Assembly: GCA_017881055.1 (NCBI GenBank)
Contig: JADGRF010000145.1
Coordinates: 1 to 54,068, forward strand
Origin: Sandaracinaceae bacterium
GTDB lineage: Bacteria > Myxococcota_A > Polyangia > Polyangiales > JAFGIB01
DNA length: 54,068 bases
Direction of reading: 5' to 3'
The translations under genes and the position numbers were made by a program. The first letter of the stretch is position 1. Every line of letters begins with the position of its first letter. Below the pieces are notes generated by a model. It saw only the letters and a program-made list of their open reading frames with translations. It had not been told where the DNA came from and searched no databases. Positions 1 to 7,671 of the stretch are shown here, piece by piece.

Positions 1-1
1 G

Positions 2-127
2 CTGGATGCGCTCACGGCGTTCACGCACGACGGCTGGATGCGTTTCGGATTGCGCACGCTGAAACACGCTGCGCGCAACGACAGAAACAGGGTAGCGCGG
101 ACGGCGCAGCGCGTGTTCGCGAGGTAG
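2..127 (+). CDS. C-terminal end of an unidentified protein (truncated by window edge)
   Basis: An open frame enters from the left edge and ends at a TAG at 125-127, giving 41 residues that finish ...RVARTAQRVFAR. The frame has the high third-position GC of real genes here, and the translation has a plausible mix of aromatic and charged residues (for example FTHDGWMRFGLRTLKHAA). It converges on the leftward gene at 176-1111 with a 48-bp gap. Too little is present to name a family. The other two frames of this stretch look less gene-like, but with only 126 bases the call is moderate. Confidence 0.45.
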   Translation: MDALTAFTHDGWMRFGLRTLKHAARNDRNRVARTAQRVFAR

Positions 128-175
128 GCAACCCGCGCATGTGCGGCGGATGCACCGACGCCGAGCGACGAACCT

Positions 176-1111
176 TCACGGGCGCATAGACGGCGACGGA
201 CCCGGCGCCGGCTGCACCCAGAGCGAGGGATCGAGCGCCGGACGCGGCGGACGGGCGGGCACAGGCAGCGCACCCGGCGGATAGCGGAACAAGCCAGTCC
301 TCCGGCTCGGGCGCGGAGGCGCGGGCGGAGTCGGCTGCCAGTGCGCGGCCACGGCGGCGCGCTGCAACATGCCGCGGGCCAGCGGCTTGATCACGAACTC
401 GGCCGGATCCGGCTCGACCACGGCCTCGTCTTCGAGGTACGCGTCGGCCGCGATCGGCGGCGTGGACGCCATGGGCGCGGGTCGCACGGACGCGACCGCT
501 ACGGCCGCCTCGACCGCTTCACCGAAGCCGGCAGTCTCGGCGGGGTCGCCCATGTCGTCGTCAGCTGCAACGGTCTCGGTCTCGTAGTTGGTCGCCTCCG
601 CCGTAGGCTCCGAGAACGTGACGGGGGCGGCCGGGGGCGCAGAGCCCGCGTCGACGGTCTCCTCGTAGGCCGGCATGAACCGCGTCGGGTCTTCCATCGC
701 AGCTTCGGCGTCCGCGATCGCTTCGGCATCGGCCTGCACTTCGGCTTCGGCGCTGGCGGCCTCGGCTTGGGCATCGGGACCGCCCGCGGCGTAGACCGCT
801 TGGCGCACGGCCACCACGTAGTCGTAGACGGGACGCGAACGGTCATCGAACGCGAGGCTGTCGAGCAGCGTCTCGTAGCGATCGTCGCCCGCTTCCGGGC
901 CTTGATCGCTCGCCTGGACGCAACGCCCCGCGCCCGCGAAGGCCGGAGTGCCATCGGCCAAGTGCACGATGAAGCGAACGCCTTCACCGATCTCGCACTG
1001 CGTTTTCAGCGGCAAGAGGATGCGCTCGCCGTCTGCGCGGTTGATGTAGCCCTGACCGAGCTCCGCTACGTCGCTGAACGTCGTGATGACCTCGAAGACC
1101 TCGTCACTCAT
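176..1111 (-). CDS. PilZ-like N-terminal domain protein with long disordered Pro/Ala/Glu tail
   Basis: A 311-residue protein. The first ~110 residues form a compact domain with a beta-rich pattern (FEVITTFSDVAELGQGYINR, then GEGVRFIVHLADG), reminiscent of the short PilZ-like domains common in myxobacterial proteins. The classical PilZ RxxxR and DxSxxG motifs are not clear, so c-di-GMP binding is unproven. Residues ~115-240 are Ala/Glu/Asp-rich and acidic. The last ~70 are Pro/Arg-rich. There is no signal peptide, so it is probably cytoplasmic. Its ATG lies inside the end of xseB (8-bp overlap), so the two are almost certainly co-transcribed. Function unknown. Confidence 0.75.
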   Translation of the reverse strand: MSDEVFEVITTFSDVAELGQGYINRADGERILLPLKTQCEIGEGVRFIVHLADGTPAFAGAGRCVQASDQGPEAGDDRYETLLDSLAFDDRSRPVYDYVVAVRQAVYAAGGPDAQAEAASAEAEVQADAEAIADAEAAMEDPTRFMPAYEETVDAGSAPPAAPVTFSEPTAEATNYETETVAADDDMGDPAETAGFGEAVEAAVAVASVRPAPMASTPPIAADAYLEDEAVVEPDPAEFVIKPLARGMLQRAAVAAHWQPTPPAPPRPSRRTGLFRYPPGALPVPARPPRPALDPSLWVQPAPGPSPSMRP

Positions 1112-1388
1112 CGTCTTCCGTCTCCTCTTCTAGCGAGCGTGTCCGGGGCGTGGCTTTTTCGCCGTCGTCTTGCAGCAGCACTTCGATGCGGCGCTCCGCG
1201 TCGTCCAGGCGCTTTTGCCCCAGGCGCGAGAGCGCGATGCCTTGCTCGAACGTGGCCAGCGCCTGCTCCAGTGGGATCTCGCCGTCTTCGAGCTGCTCCA
1301 CCACGCCTTCGAGCCGCTCGAGGATCTGCTCGAACGACAGGGCACGGTTCTCATCTCGAGGTTCTTCTCGCGCGCTGGTCCGAGCCAC
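1104..1388 (-). CDS. xseB: Exodeoxyribonuclease VII small subunit
   Basis: Small subunit of exonuclease VII, which with XseA degrades single-stranded DNA in both directions. The diagnostic core is SFEQILERLEGVVEQLEDGE followed by IPLEQALATFEQGIALSR, matching the whole XseB helical hairpin. The family is usually 70-85 residues and this product is 94. I place the start at a GTG at 1388 because a strong GGAGG lies 5 bases upstream. The longer ATG start at 1463 would add 25 residues with no family match. The C-terminus carries an acidic tail (SLEEETEDDE) that overlaps the start of the next leftward gene. No xseA is seen in the window. Confidence 0.93.
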   Translation of the reverse strand: MARTSAREEPRDENRALSFEQILERLEGVVEQLEDGEIPLEQALATFEQGIALSRLGQKRLDDAERRIEVLLQDDGEKATPRTRSLEEETEDDE

Positions 1389-1469
1389 CGTGGCCTCCAA
1401 AAGCAGAGATAACGATGCCTGACCGCGCACCCACCCGCAACCACGATCCGCGGCACGACCCACGTGGGG

Positions 1470-1988
1470 TCATGGAACGAGCATGACCGAAAGCTCCTGG
1501 TCAGGGACGTCGGGGATGAAAGTCGTGCCGTCGGCAGCGCTGCGCACACGTAGGGTGCGACCGTCGGGCAGGGATACGTCGAGCTCGGGACGCGCGGCTG
1601 GCGGCGCACCGTGCACGCAAACCACGAGCGGCCGCACGCCGTGCGCATAGAGCTCCGGCGCCACGCTGCTCGCGGCCGCACTGCTCGCGGCGAGCAGCAC
1701 GCCGCGTCGTGTGACGTCGGCTTCCACGCGGGCGCGCACACGAAGCTCCCGCGCAGCGCGCGTGCCACCGAGCACCGCCAGTGCGCGTGCGGCCGCGAGC
1801 TGTACCCCGTCGGCGGGATCGTCGAGCGCGACCAGGAGCGCGCCTTCGGCCGAACGCTCGCCACGCGCCGCGAGTGCGAGCGCAGCTGCCGCCCGAGTCC
1901 TTGCTGGCGCACCGAAGCGAGCTCGCAGCAGCGCACGAAGCCGAACGCCCACGCGAACCTCAGTCGGGTCGGGCGGAGCAATCCCCAC
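1470..1988 (-). CDS. Uncharacterised protein, HEAT-like Ala-rich middle; start unresolved
   Basis: I do not recognise the family. From a GTG at 1988 the product is 172 residues. The middle (~35-110) is Ala/Leu/Arg-rich with HEAT-like helical repeats (ALLVALDDPADGVQLAAARAL). The last ~55 residues look beta-rich (LDVSLPDGRTLRVRS). The same frame stays open upstream to a TGA at 2181-2183, and residues just before the GTG look coding (GFSEHFDDPDTGAEAITL), yet this extension contains no ATG, GTG or TTG. The true start is therefore either a rare codon, a frameshifted ATG near 2156, or 1988 itself. The gene is divergent from ribF. Confidence 0.6.
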   Translation of the reverse strand: MGIAPPDPTEVRVGVRLRALLRARFGAPARTRAAAALALAARGERSAEGALLVALDDPADGVQLAAARALAVLGGTRAARELRVRARVEADVTRRGVLLAASSAAASSVAPELYAHGVRPLVVCVHGAPPAARPELDVSLPDGRTLRVRSAADGTTFIPDVPDQELSVMLVP

Positions 1989-2163
1989 GAGCGTGATCGC
2001 TTCAGCCCCCGTGTCGGGATCGTCGAAGTGCTCGGAAAAGCCGACACAGCCCGCGACTGCGCCCTCTTGCGACCACAGCCGCTCCCGGCGCGCGCTGCGA
2101 CCGTACGCGCCACCCGACCATTGACCCGCACTCCACGCACGCCATAATCGCCGCCATCTGACG

Positions 2164-3135
2164 ATGCAGGGCGTACCGGGTCAAGGTCCAGCGAATGCCA
2201 CAGGCGGCGCCGTACCCTCGGTGATCGCGCCGGGCAACTACGACGGCGTGCACGTGGGTCATCGAGCGCTCATGCGCAGCGCACGTCGCCATGCCGATGC
2301 GCACGGCCTGCGCGTCTCCACGCTCACGTTCGATCCGCATCCGCTGGCGCTGCTCGACCCCGACCGCGCGCCGACGATGCTGACCACGCACGCGCGGCGC
2401 GGCGAGCTGCTGCGCGCCCTCGGCGCCGACAAGGTGTTGGTCTGGCCGTTCACGCGCGCGCTCGCGGCGCTCTCGCCCGAGGAGTTCGTGGACACCCTGG
2501 TCGCCCAAGGCGCGCGCGCGCTCGTGGTGGGGCCGGACTTTCGCTTCGGAAAGAATCGCGCGGGCGATGTGGAGTGCCTCGACCGCCTGAGCCGCACGCA
2601 CGGCTTCTCGTTGCTGATCGAGAGCCCGGTCGAGCTCGACGGCGAGCGCGTCTCGTCGAGCGCGATCCGTGCTGCGCTGCGCGCCGGTGACGTGAATCGC
2701 GCCACGCGCATGCTGCTGCGGGTGCACGAGGTCAGCGGCGTGGTGAGCCGCGGCGACCAGCGTGGTCGAACGATCGGCTTTCCCACGGCCAACCTCGCGA
2801 TCGACTCGGTGCTGCCTCCGGCCGACGGCGTGTACGCCGTGGTCGCGCGCGTGCTGGGCGCGGGGCCGCACGACCCACCGAGTGAGCTGCTGCACGGCGT
2901 CGCCAACCTCGGTACCCGTCCCACCTTTGCGGCCGGCCGCAGCGTCGAAGTGCACCTGTTCGACTTCGCGCGCGACATCTACGGCGCCACCTTACGCGTG
3001 GGCTTTCTGGCCCGGATCCGCGGCGAGCTGAAGTTCGCCGGGATCGCAGCGCTGCGCGCCCAGATCGAGCATGATTGCGACAGCGCACGGACCGTGCTCG
3101 CAGAAACGCCCAAGGAGCAGACCGCGTGGATTTAA
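2164..3135 (+). CDS. ribF: Bifunctional riboflavin kinase / FAD synthetase
   Basis: Converts riboflavin to FMN and then FAD in the cytoplasm. The N-terminal nucleotidyltransferase domain shows PGNYDGVHVGH (residues 23-33), TFDPHPLALL, and the SSSAIRAALRAGDV signature near residue 165. The C-terminal flavokinase domain starts near residue 185 with GRTIGFPTANL, the Mg-ATP PTAN motif, and continues with the conserved GVANLGTRPTF and EVHLFDF blocks. Length (323) is typical. The ATG at 2164 gives a slightly long N-terminus, and a GTG at 2221 is an alternative. The gene heads an apparent operon with very short or overlapping junctions to 5516. Confidence 0.97.
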   Translation: MQGVPGQGPANATGGAVPSVIAPGNYDGVHVGHRALMRSARRHADAHGLRVSTLTFDPHPLALLDPDRAPTMLTTHARRGELLRALGADKVLVWPFTRALAALSPEEFVDTLVAQGARALVVGPDFRFGKNRAGDVECLDRLSRTHGFSLLIESPVELDGERVSSSAIRAALRAGDVNRATRMLLRVHEVSGVVSRGDQRGRTIGFPTANLAIDSVLPPADGVYAVVARVLGAGPHDPPSELLHGVANLGTRPTFAAGRSVEVHLFDFARDIYGATLRVGFLARIRGELKFAGIAALRAQIEHDCDSARTVLAETPKEQTAWI

Positions 3136-4055
3136 CCCGACTCGACGCGCTCACCCGGCAACTCCTCGACGCCGAAGCGAAGAAGCGCGGCATCAAGCAC
3201 CCCGAGCGTCGCAGCCGACGCGAGCTGGTGAGCTTGATCGTGCGCCACGACTACGACGGCTACAAAGGCGCGTTCGATTGGTTGCGCGCCAAGCTCTCGC
3301 CACCCGCACGCGTCGCACCCCCGCCGCCGGCGCCGCGTCCGCGGCCGCAGCCAACGGCGGCAGCGCGGCGGCCAGTCGTAGCACCGGCCGTCGCGCCCAC
3401 CGTTTCAGCTGACGTTACCGACGTCGCGACGCTGACGCCCGCCACGATCACGCCGGAACCCACGCACCGGCACGTGTCCACGGCGCCGCGCGATGAGGGC
3501 GCGCCAAGCACGCGATCGTTCGTCGAAGAGCCGATTCGTACACACTCCATGGCGCGCCTTTTGGCCGTGCAAGGACACCGCGAGCGAGCCCTCGTGATCT
3601 ACGAAGAGCTACTCGCCAAGAACAGCGCCGACGCCGCGCTCGCGCGCGAAGCCAGCGCGCTGCGCAATGGCCATCCGCTCACGTTCGCGCCCGGCGAGTT
3701 GCCCCACCCGCACGGCAGCGCCCGCGAAACGAGCCTCGAGCTGTTGGCAAGCGATCGCATCGCCTGCGAGGCGCGCGGCGACGGTGCGATGAGCGTGCGC
3801 TGGAGCATCAGCGAGGCCGGTCTCGCGCGCGCACGCACGTTGCTGGGCAGCGGCGGCGAGCTGGCGGTGAGGCTCGTCAGCATCAGGCCCGACCCCGCGC
3901 GCGTCGTGCGCTCGGAGATCACCGAGCACGGCCCAATCCAGCGCGACGGCGAGTGGGCCACGAGCCTCGGCGTGGGCAGCGCGCGCTCGTTCGCAGCGGT
4001 CGGCCTGCGCGACGCCGAGCGCTTCGTCTCGATCGTGCACACCCGCGCCGGCTGA
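3126..4055 (+). CDS. DUF4912-like protein with Rho-N-like N-terminus
   Basis: A GTG start at 3126 lies inside the end of ribF and has AAGGAG about 8 bases upstream, giving 309 residues. Residues 1-45 (LTRQLLDAEAKKRGIKHPER) resemble the small SAP/Rho N-terminal helical module. Then comes a Pro/Ala/Thr-rich linker (~60-135), a short TPR-like helix pair (MARLLAVQGHRERALVIYEE), and a C-terminal beta-rich domain (LAVRLVSIRPDPARVVRSEI, RFVSIVHTR) of the type called DUF4912 in myxobacteria. Molecular function is unknown. The domain set suggests nucleic-acid or protein binding rather than catalysis. Translational coupling to ribF is likely. Confidence 0.85.
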   Translation: MDLTRLDALTRQLLDAEAKKRGIKHPERRSRRELVSLIVRHDYDGYKGAFDWLRAKLSPPARVAPPPPAPRPRPQPTAAARRPVVAPAVAPTVSADVTDVATLTPATITPEPTHRHVSTAPRDEGAPSTRSFVEEPIRTHSMARLLAVQGHRERALVIYEELLAKNSADAALAREASALRNGHPLTFAPGELPHPHGSARETSLELLASDRIACEARGDGAMSVRWSISEAGLARARTLLGSGGELAVRLVSIRPDPARVVRSEITEHGPIQRDGEWATSLGVGSARSFAAVGLRDAERFVSIVHTRAG

Positions 4056-4096
4056 GATTTCGCGCAACTCGCGCGGCGCAGCGCCGATGCAGCGTC

Positions 4097-4480
4097 ATGT
4101 CACACGACGCTCTTCTCGCCCTGCGCGCCGCGTGCCTCGCAGCACTCATGCTCGGCAGCGCTGCATGCGCGGGCCCGGGCAATCTACCCACGCTCGGCTT
4201 GCACCTGGCCGCCACGCAGAGCCGAGACTTGCGCAACGTTCCAAGCGCGCCCAGCGACCGCGTGCAGCTCCTGTTCTCTGCAGACCTCGCCTTTCAGTGG
4301 GAGCGCGCGCGGGCGTTGCGTGCAGCGCCGGTCGAGGAGCCGCTTGCTACCGAAGATGCGCTTGCCCCAGCCACGAACGACGACTGCACCGTCGCGACAC
4401 TGTGCGCGTGGGAAACCGCCGCCGTGGAGCGTGCGGTCGCGCGCGCCTTGACAGACGTCAGCACGGGGAGTGACTCATGA
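4097..4480 (+). CDS. Small lipoprotein of unknown function
   Basis: From the ATG at 4097 the product is 127 residues. It begins with a short hydrophobic helix ending in a lipobox (MLGSAACAGPG, Cys near residue 24), so it is probably a membrane-anchored lipoprotein. The rest is moderately charged with two cysteines near the C-terminus (DDCTVATLCAW). I recognise no family. It sits between the DUF4912-like gene and a secreted helical protein, and its TGA overlaps the next ATG (ATGA), so it is probably co-expressed with both. Longer upstream starts would extend into the preceding gene and lose the signal sequence at the N-terminus. Confidence 0.75.
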   Translation: MSHDALLALRAACLAALMLGSAACAGPGNLPTLGLHLAATQSRDLRNVPSAPSDRVQLLFSADLAFQWERARALRAAPVEEPLATEDALAPATNDDCTVATLCAWETAAVERAVARALTDVSTGSDS

Positions 4481-5202
4481 CGAGGCGCCCTTGGTTGGTT
4501 GCGTGGGCTTGCGTTGCAAGTCTCGGGGCTTGGGTCGACACGGCTCACGCGCAGGCCAGCCCGACACCGTCACCCCACATCGCGTCCCCAATCGAGCCGA
4601 CGACCGAGCTGTCTTCTGTCGCGCTCGAGCCCGAGCAAGTGCAGAGCCTCTTGGCCAAGCACAAGAACGATCCGCCCGTCGACGACGTGGTACGCGCCGC
4701 GCTCGCCGCGGGGGCCACGGCGCCGCAGCAGTTCGCGTCGATGCTGCAACGCGCGCGGCTGCGCGGCCTTTTGCCTACGCTCGAGCTCGGCGCGCGGCGC
4801 GGCCAAGCCATCGATCTGCGCCCGGCCAGCGGCAGCGATCTCGAGGCGGTGAATCTCTCCACAGCGGACAGCCTCACGCTCATGGCCTCCGCCCGCTTCG
4901 AGTTCGGACGCCTGCTCTACGCGAACGAAGAGGTCGGCATCCAGCGCGAGCAGCGTGCGGCGCGCGCGCGTCGTGCCGAGCTGGCGCGCGTCGTGGTCGA
5001 GCTGTACTTCCGCCGCCAGAGGCTGCAGCTGGAGCGCGACCTACGCGGCGGTACCGACATCGACCACGAGGTACGCATCGCCGAAGCCGAGGCGCTGCTG
5101 GACGCCTTTACGAACGGCGCCTTTAAACGCATGATGATCGCTCGCCGCAGCACTGCATGGACGACAACCGCCGTAAATACAAACGCTTCGAAGCCGCCGT
5201 AG
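4477..5202 (+). CDS. Secreted alpha-helical protein of unknown function
   Basis: A 241-residue product with an N-terminal signal peptide (hydrophobic stretch to residue ~20, AHAQ-type cleavage site). The mature part has a helical region near residues 60-90, then LLPTLELGARRGQAIDL, and from ~120 to 215 a long charged helix rich in Arg/Glu/Ala (GIQREQRAARARRAELARVV). This arrangement resembles the helical hairpin of TolC-like or other envelope proteins, but I cannot assign a family. The last ~15 residues read through the start of the downstream PilZ gene in another frame (46-bp overlap). Probably periplasmic. Confidence 0.78.
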   Translation: MTRRPWLVAWACVASLGAWVDTAHAQASPTPSPHIASPIEPTTELSSVALEPEQVQSLLAKHKNDPPVDDVVRAALAAGATAPQQFASMLQRARLRGLLPTLELGARRGQAIDLRPASGSDLEAVNLSTADSLTLMASARFEFGRLLYANEEVGIQREQRAARARRAELARVVVELYFRRQRLQLERDLRGGTDIDHEVRIAEAEALLDAFTNGAFKRMMIARRSTAWTTTAVNTNASKPP

Positions 5203-5516
5203 CGGCCGAGATCGAGCTCGACGGCCTCATGCTCGAGGGCGAGACCCGTGACATCTCGAGCGGCGGCGTCTCGGTCTTGGTCGACGAGCCGCTCGACGAA
5301 GGCGTGAAGCTCGCGGTCACCTTGATCCTCACCGAGGACGGCATCGAATCCGCGAGCGAGGAATCGTTCACGGCGCCCGCGCAGGTGATGTGGACCGCAC
5401 CGACCGATCGCGGCGCCTGCATGGCGGGCCTGCGCTTCACCGCGCTCGGACACATCGAGTCGAGTCAGCTGCAACGGTTCCTGGCAGCGCTCGCCGAAAA
5501 CCGCGATCGCGCCTAG
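5157..5516 (+). CDS. Single-domain PilZ protein (probable c-di-GMP receptor)
   Basis: A 119-residue protein that is essentially one PilZ domain. RRKYKRFEA at residues 5-13 provides the RxxxR-type motif, and DISSGGVSV near residue 37 provides the DxSxxG motif. These are the two signatures that contact c-di-GMP in the family. A beta-barrel core follows (VMWTAPTDRGACMAGLRFTA). Cytoplasmic. It is the last gene of the ribF cluster and overlaps the preceding gene. Its TAG stop shares a CTAG with the stop of the convergent membrane-protein gene. Target processes in this phylum include motility and polysaccharide secretion, but nothing here identifies which. Confidence 0.93.
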   Translation: MDDNRRKYKRFEAAVAAEIELDGLMLEGETRDISSGGVSVLVDEPLDEGVKLAVTLILTEDGIESASEESFTAPAQVMWTAPTDRGACMAGLRFTALGHIESSQLQRFLAALAENRDRA

Positions 5517-7282
5517 CGTCCTGACTGGGGCGCGAGCACCGCCGGGCTCGACAACGAGCTGCGCGCCTCGAGCCACGCGATCACGAGCGCGAAAAGCAGC
5601 GTGCTACCCAGCACCGCGCCGATCGCGAGCTCCGTGCTGTGCGACGGCGCGAGCACGGTCGAGACCAAGCTGGCCGTGGCCACAGCAAGCAGGCCCGCCG
5701 CATGCAAGCGCCCGCGCGCCACGCGAGCTGCGGGCACGCACGCGAGCAGGCCAATCAGCCACGTGAGCGCAAGCGCCTTCACCAGCAACCAAGCGCCGCC
5801 AAGCCAAAAGGCATCGAGCCCTCGCGCCAGCTCCGCTGCGTCGGTCTGCACGCGGTAGCCGCCCGCGAAGACGCACACGCCGAGCAACGACCACGTACCC
5901 ATCACGAGAACACGAGCCACGGCGAGCCCGCGCGCTTCGCCTGCCGCTGACGGCGGCAAAACTCGCGCCGCATGCCACAGGTACAGCGCGAAGCCGAGCG
6001 CGAGCTCCGGATGCGTGAACATCTTCCACGAAAACGGCGCAACGCCCTGCTGTGCGACCAGGCCCGGCAGCTCGCGCGTGCCGCTCGAAAGGCAGGCCGA
6101 GGCCAGCAGCAGCGCGAGGCAAGCGGCATGCCCGACAAACGCCCGTACCCTGGGCGGCAGAACGCGCTCGAGCCGAGACGCCCAAGCGGAAGCCGGTGCC
6201 ACGCCAACAGCTGGCAGCTGACCTGGATCCGGCGCAGACAGGATCGCCCCGCGCGCGACCGCGGCCGCAAAACCCGCAGAGCCGAACAGCAGCAGCGCGC
6301 TCAGTGCGAGCACATCGATCGGCCACTGGCTGGCCAGCGCGAGCGCTCCGATAGCGAGCGGCCCGAGCGCGAGCAGAAGCCGGGCGTCGCGAGGCACGGC
6401 GAGCACCGACTCCCCGCGCTGCTTGCGAGCCTCGAGCCCGCGCAAGGCGCGCAGCAAAAGAGGCGTCGGTGACGGCAGCGGCGACGCAAATAGCAACACC
6501 AGCAAGAAGAAGCTGACCAGCGCCCCGAGACGCAGAAGGCGCGGCGCGAAGGCGACGGATTCGTCGGCACTTGTCAGCTGCAACGAGATCGCGAGCGGCT
6601 CGACCGACCGGGAGCGCGCTACCCGCAGGGCAAGCGCGCTGAGGTTGGCTGCAGGCGCGATGTCGGAGAGCGCATGGACGCGCACGTCCGCCGCGCTGAC
6701 GATGGTATCGCCCGAAAGCAACCCCGCGCGCGCTGCCAAGCTGTCCGGCGCGACGCGCGCGAGACGCAGCCCGCCTAGCGTATCGACGTCCGCAAGCTCG
6801 ATCCCCACACGTGCGAGCAGCTGCTCTGCCGGTGCGCGCAGCTCGCGACGCGCGCCCACGAAGTCGAGCGCCACGGACGCAGAGCCCGTCACCCGTGCGC
6901 CGCCGTGCAGCGCCGAGAACGACAGCTCCAGCGTGCCGTCGAAGCTACCGGTGCCACCGATGCGCGCGAGGCTCGCGTCATCGAGCGCCACCTCCACGCG
7001 ATCAGCACGCGTCGCGATCCCGGTCAGCGTGACTCGCACCTGCACGGGCCGCTCTGCCGCGCGATGCAGCACGCCGCGCAACCTCGCCTCCGCCGGACGC
7101 CCCGCGGGAAATCCCGATCCCGAGACCACCAGCGCATCGCCCCGCTCGAGCAGCTTCGGCGTAGCGCCCGACACCTCGAGCAACGAATCGCTCGGGGTGT
7201 AGTCGCGGGTAGCAAGCCGCACGAACGCCCCCGCGCACAGCACGAGCGCCGTCCCCGCCAGCCAAGACCACCGAAAGCACAT
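5513..7282 (-). CDS. PDZ-domain protein with C-terminal polytopic membrane region
   Basis: A 589-residue product. An N-terminal membrane helix (residues ~7-25) is followed by an extracytoplasmic beta-rich region (~35-145) and a PDZ-like segment (~150-215: GLRLARVAPDSLAARAGLLS then GDTIVSAADV, the carboxylate-loop and ligand-groove pattern). From ~235 on there are about nine hydrophobic helices. The C-terminal part (FAGGYRV, then AFWLGGAWLLVKALALTW) loosely resembles the quinone-module subunit H of complex I, but conserved NuoH loops are not evident, so I treat that as a weak analogy. No protease motif accompanies the PDZ. It is monocistronic and convergent with the PilZ gene. Function unknown. 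Confidence 0.85.
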   Translation of the reverse strand: MCFRWSWLAGTALVLCAGAFVRLATRDYTPSDSLLEVSGATPKLLERGDALVVSGSGFPAGRPAEARLRGVLHRAAERPVQVRVTLTGIATRADRVEVALDDASLARIGGTGSFDGTLELSFSALHGGARVTGSASVALDFVGARRELRAPAEQLLARVGIELADVDTLGGLRLARVAPDSLAARAGLLSGDTIVSAADVRVHALSDIAPAANLSALALRVARSRSVEPLAISLQLTSADESVAFAPRLLRLGALVSFFLLVLLFASPLPSPTPLLLRALRGLEARKQRGESVLAVPRDARLLLALGPLAIGALALASQWPIDVLALSALLLFGSAGFAAAVARGAILSAPDPGQLPAVGVAPASAWASRLERVLPPRVRAFVGHAACLALLLASACLSSGTRELPGLVAQQGVAPFSWKMFTHPELALGFALYLWHAARVLPPSAAGEARGLAVARVLVMGTWSLLGVCVFAGGYRVQTDAAELARGLDAFWLGGAWLLVKALALTWLIGLLACVPAARVARGRLHAAGLLAVATASLVSTVLAPSHSTELAIGAVLGSTLLFALVIAWLEARSSLSSPAVLAPQSGR

Positions 7283-7434
7283 CGCGCCAGACTGCGGCGA
7301 AACCCTCGGTTACGTCCAAAATCCTGCCCGGAGCGGCGAATCGAGCCGGGGTCGCGGCGGCCGCAGCTGCCTTGCGGCATTCATTCAATTGAAGGACGCG
7401 CAGGTTCGGTGTATAGCGCCCCGGCGAGTTTCTC

Positions 7435-7507
7435 GGGCTCTTAGCTCAGCTGGGAGAGCGCCGCACTGGCAGTGCGGAGGTCAGCGGTTCGATCCCGCTA
7501 GGGTCCA
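7435..7507 (+). tRNA. tRNA-Ala (anticodon GGC)
   Basis: A full cloverleaf can be drawn. The acceptor stem is GGGCTCT (7435-7441) with AGGGTCC (7500-7506), including two G-U pairs, and the discriminator A is at 7507. The D-arm is GCTC/GAGC around AGCTGGGA. The anticodon stem CCGCA/TGCGG encloses the loop CTGGCAG with anticodon GGC at 7468-7470, which reads GCC. The T-arm is AGCGG/CCGCT with loop TTCGATC. The 3' CCA is not encoded (CTA follows). It lies alone in the 389-bp gap between a leftward membrane-protein gene and the SNF2 gene. Confidence 0.96.
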
Positions 7508-7671
7508 CTAGGTTTTTCTTGTGAGTGCGCGAGGTTAGCCAGAATGCGGTAGCCGCCAAGACGGTCGGTGGCACTTTCAGCGTTCTCGCGGCCCTTCTGT
7601 TCTGCGAGATTGCGACTGCATCGCGGACCGGAGCGCCGTGAGGTAGCATTCCGCGAGCTTGTCGCTGCCCC

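Noticed and set aside
1389..1463. Longer start for xseB (ATG 1463)
   Set aside because: The extra 25 residues do not fit the family, and a GTG with a strong GGAGG lies at the family-typical start.
341..1486. 381-codon rightward ORF
   Set aside because: Arg/Gly-rich antisense of the PilZ-like and xseB genes; no family pattern.
1130..2140. 336-codon leftward ORF crossing xseB and the next gene
   Set aside because: Arg/Ser-rich and covers two better-supported genes in another frame.
7508..7671. Integration site downstream of the tRNA
   Set aside because: I find no second copy of the tRNA 3' end and no integrase in the window.
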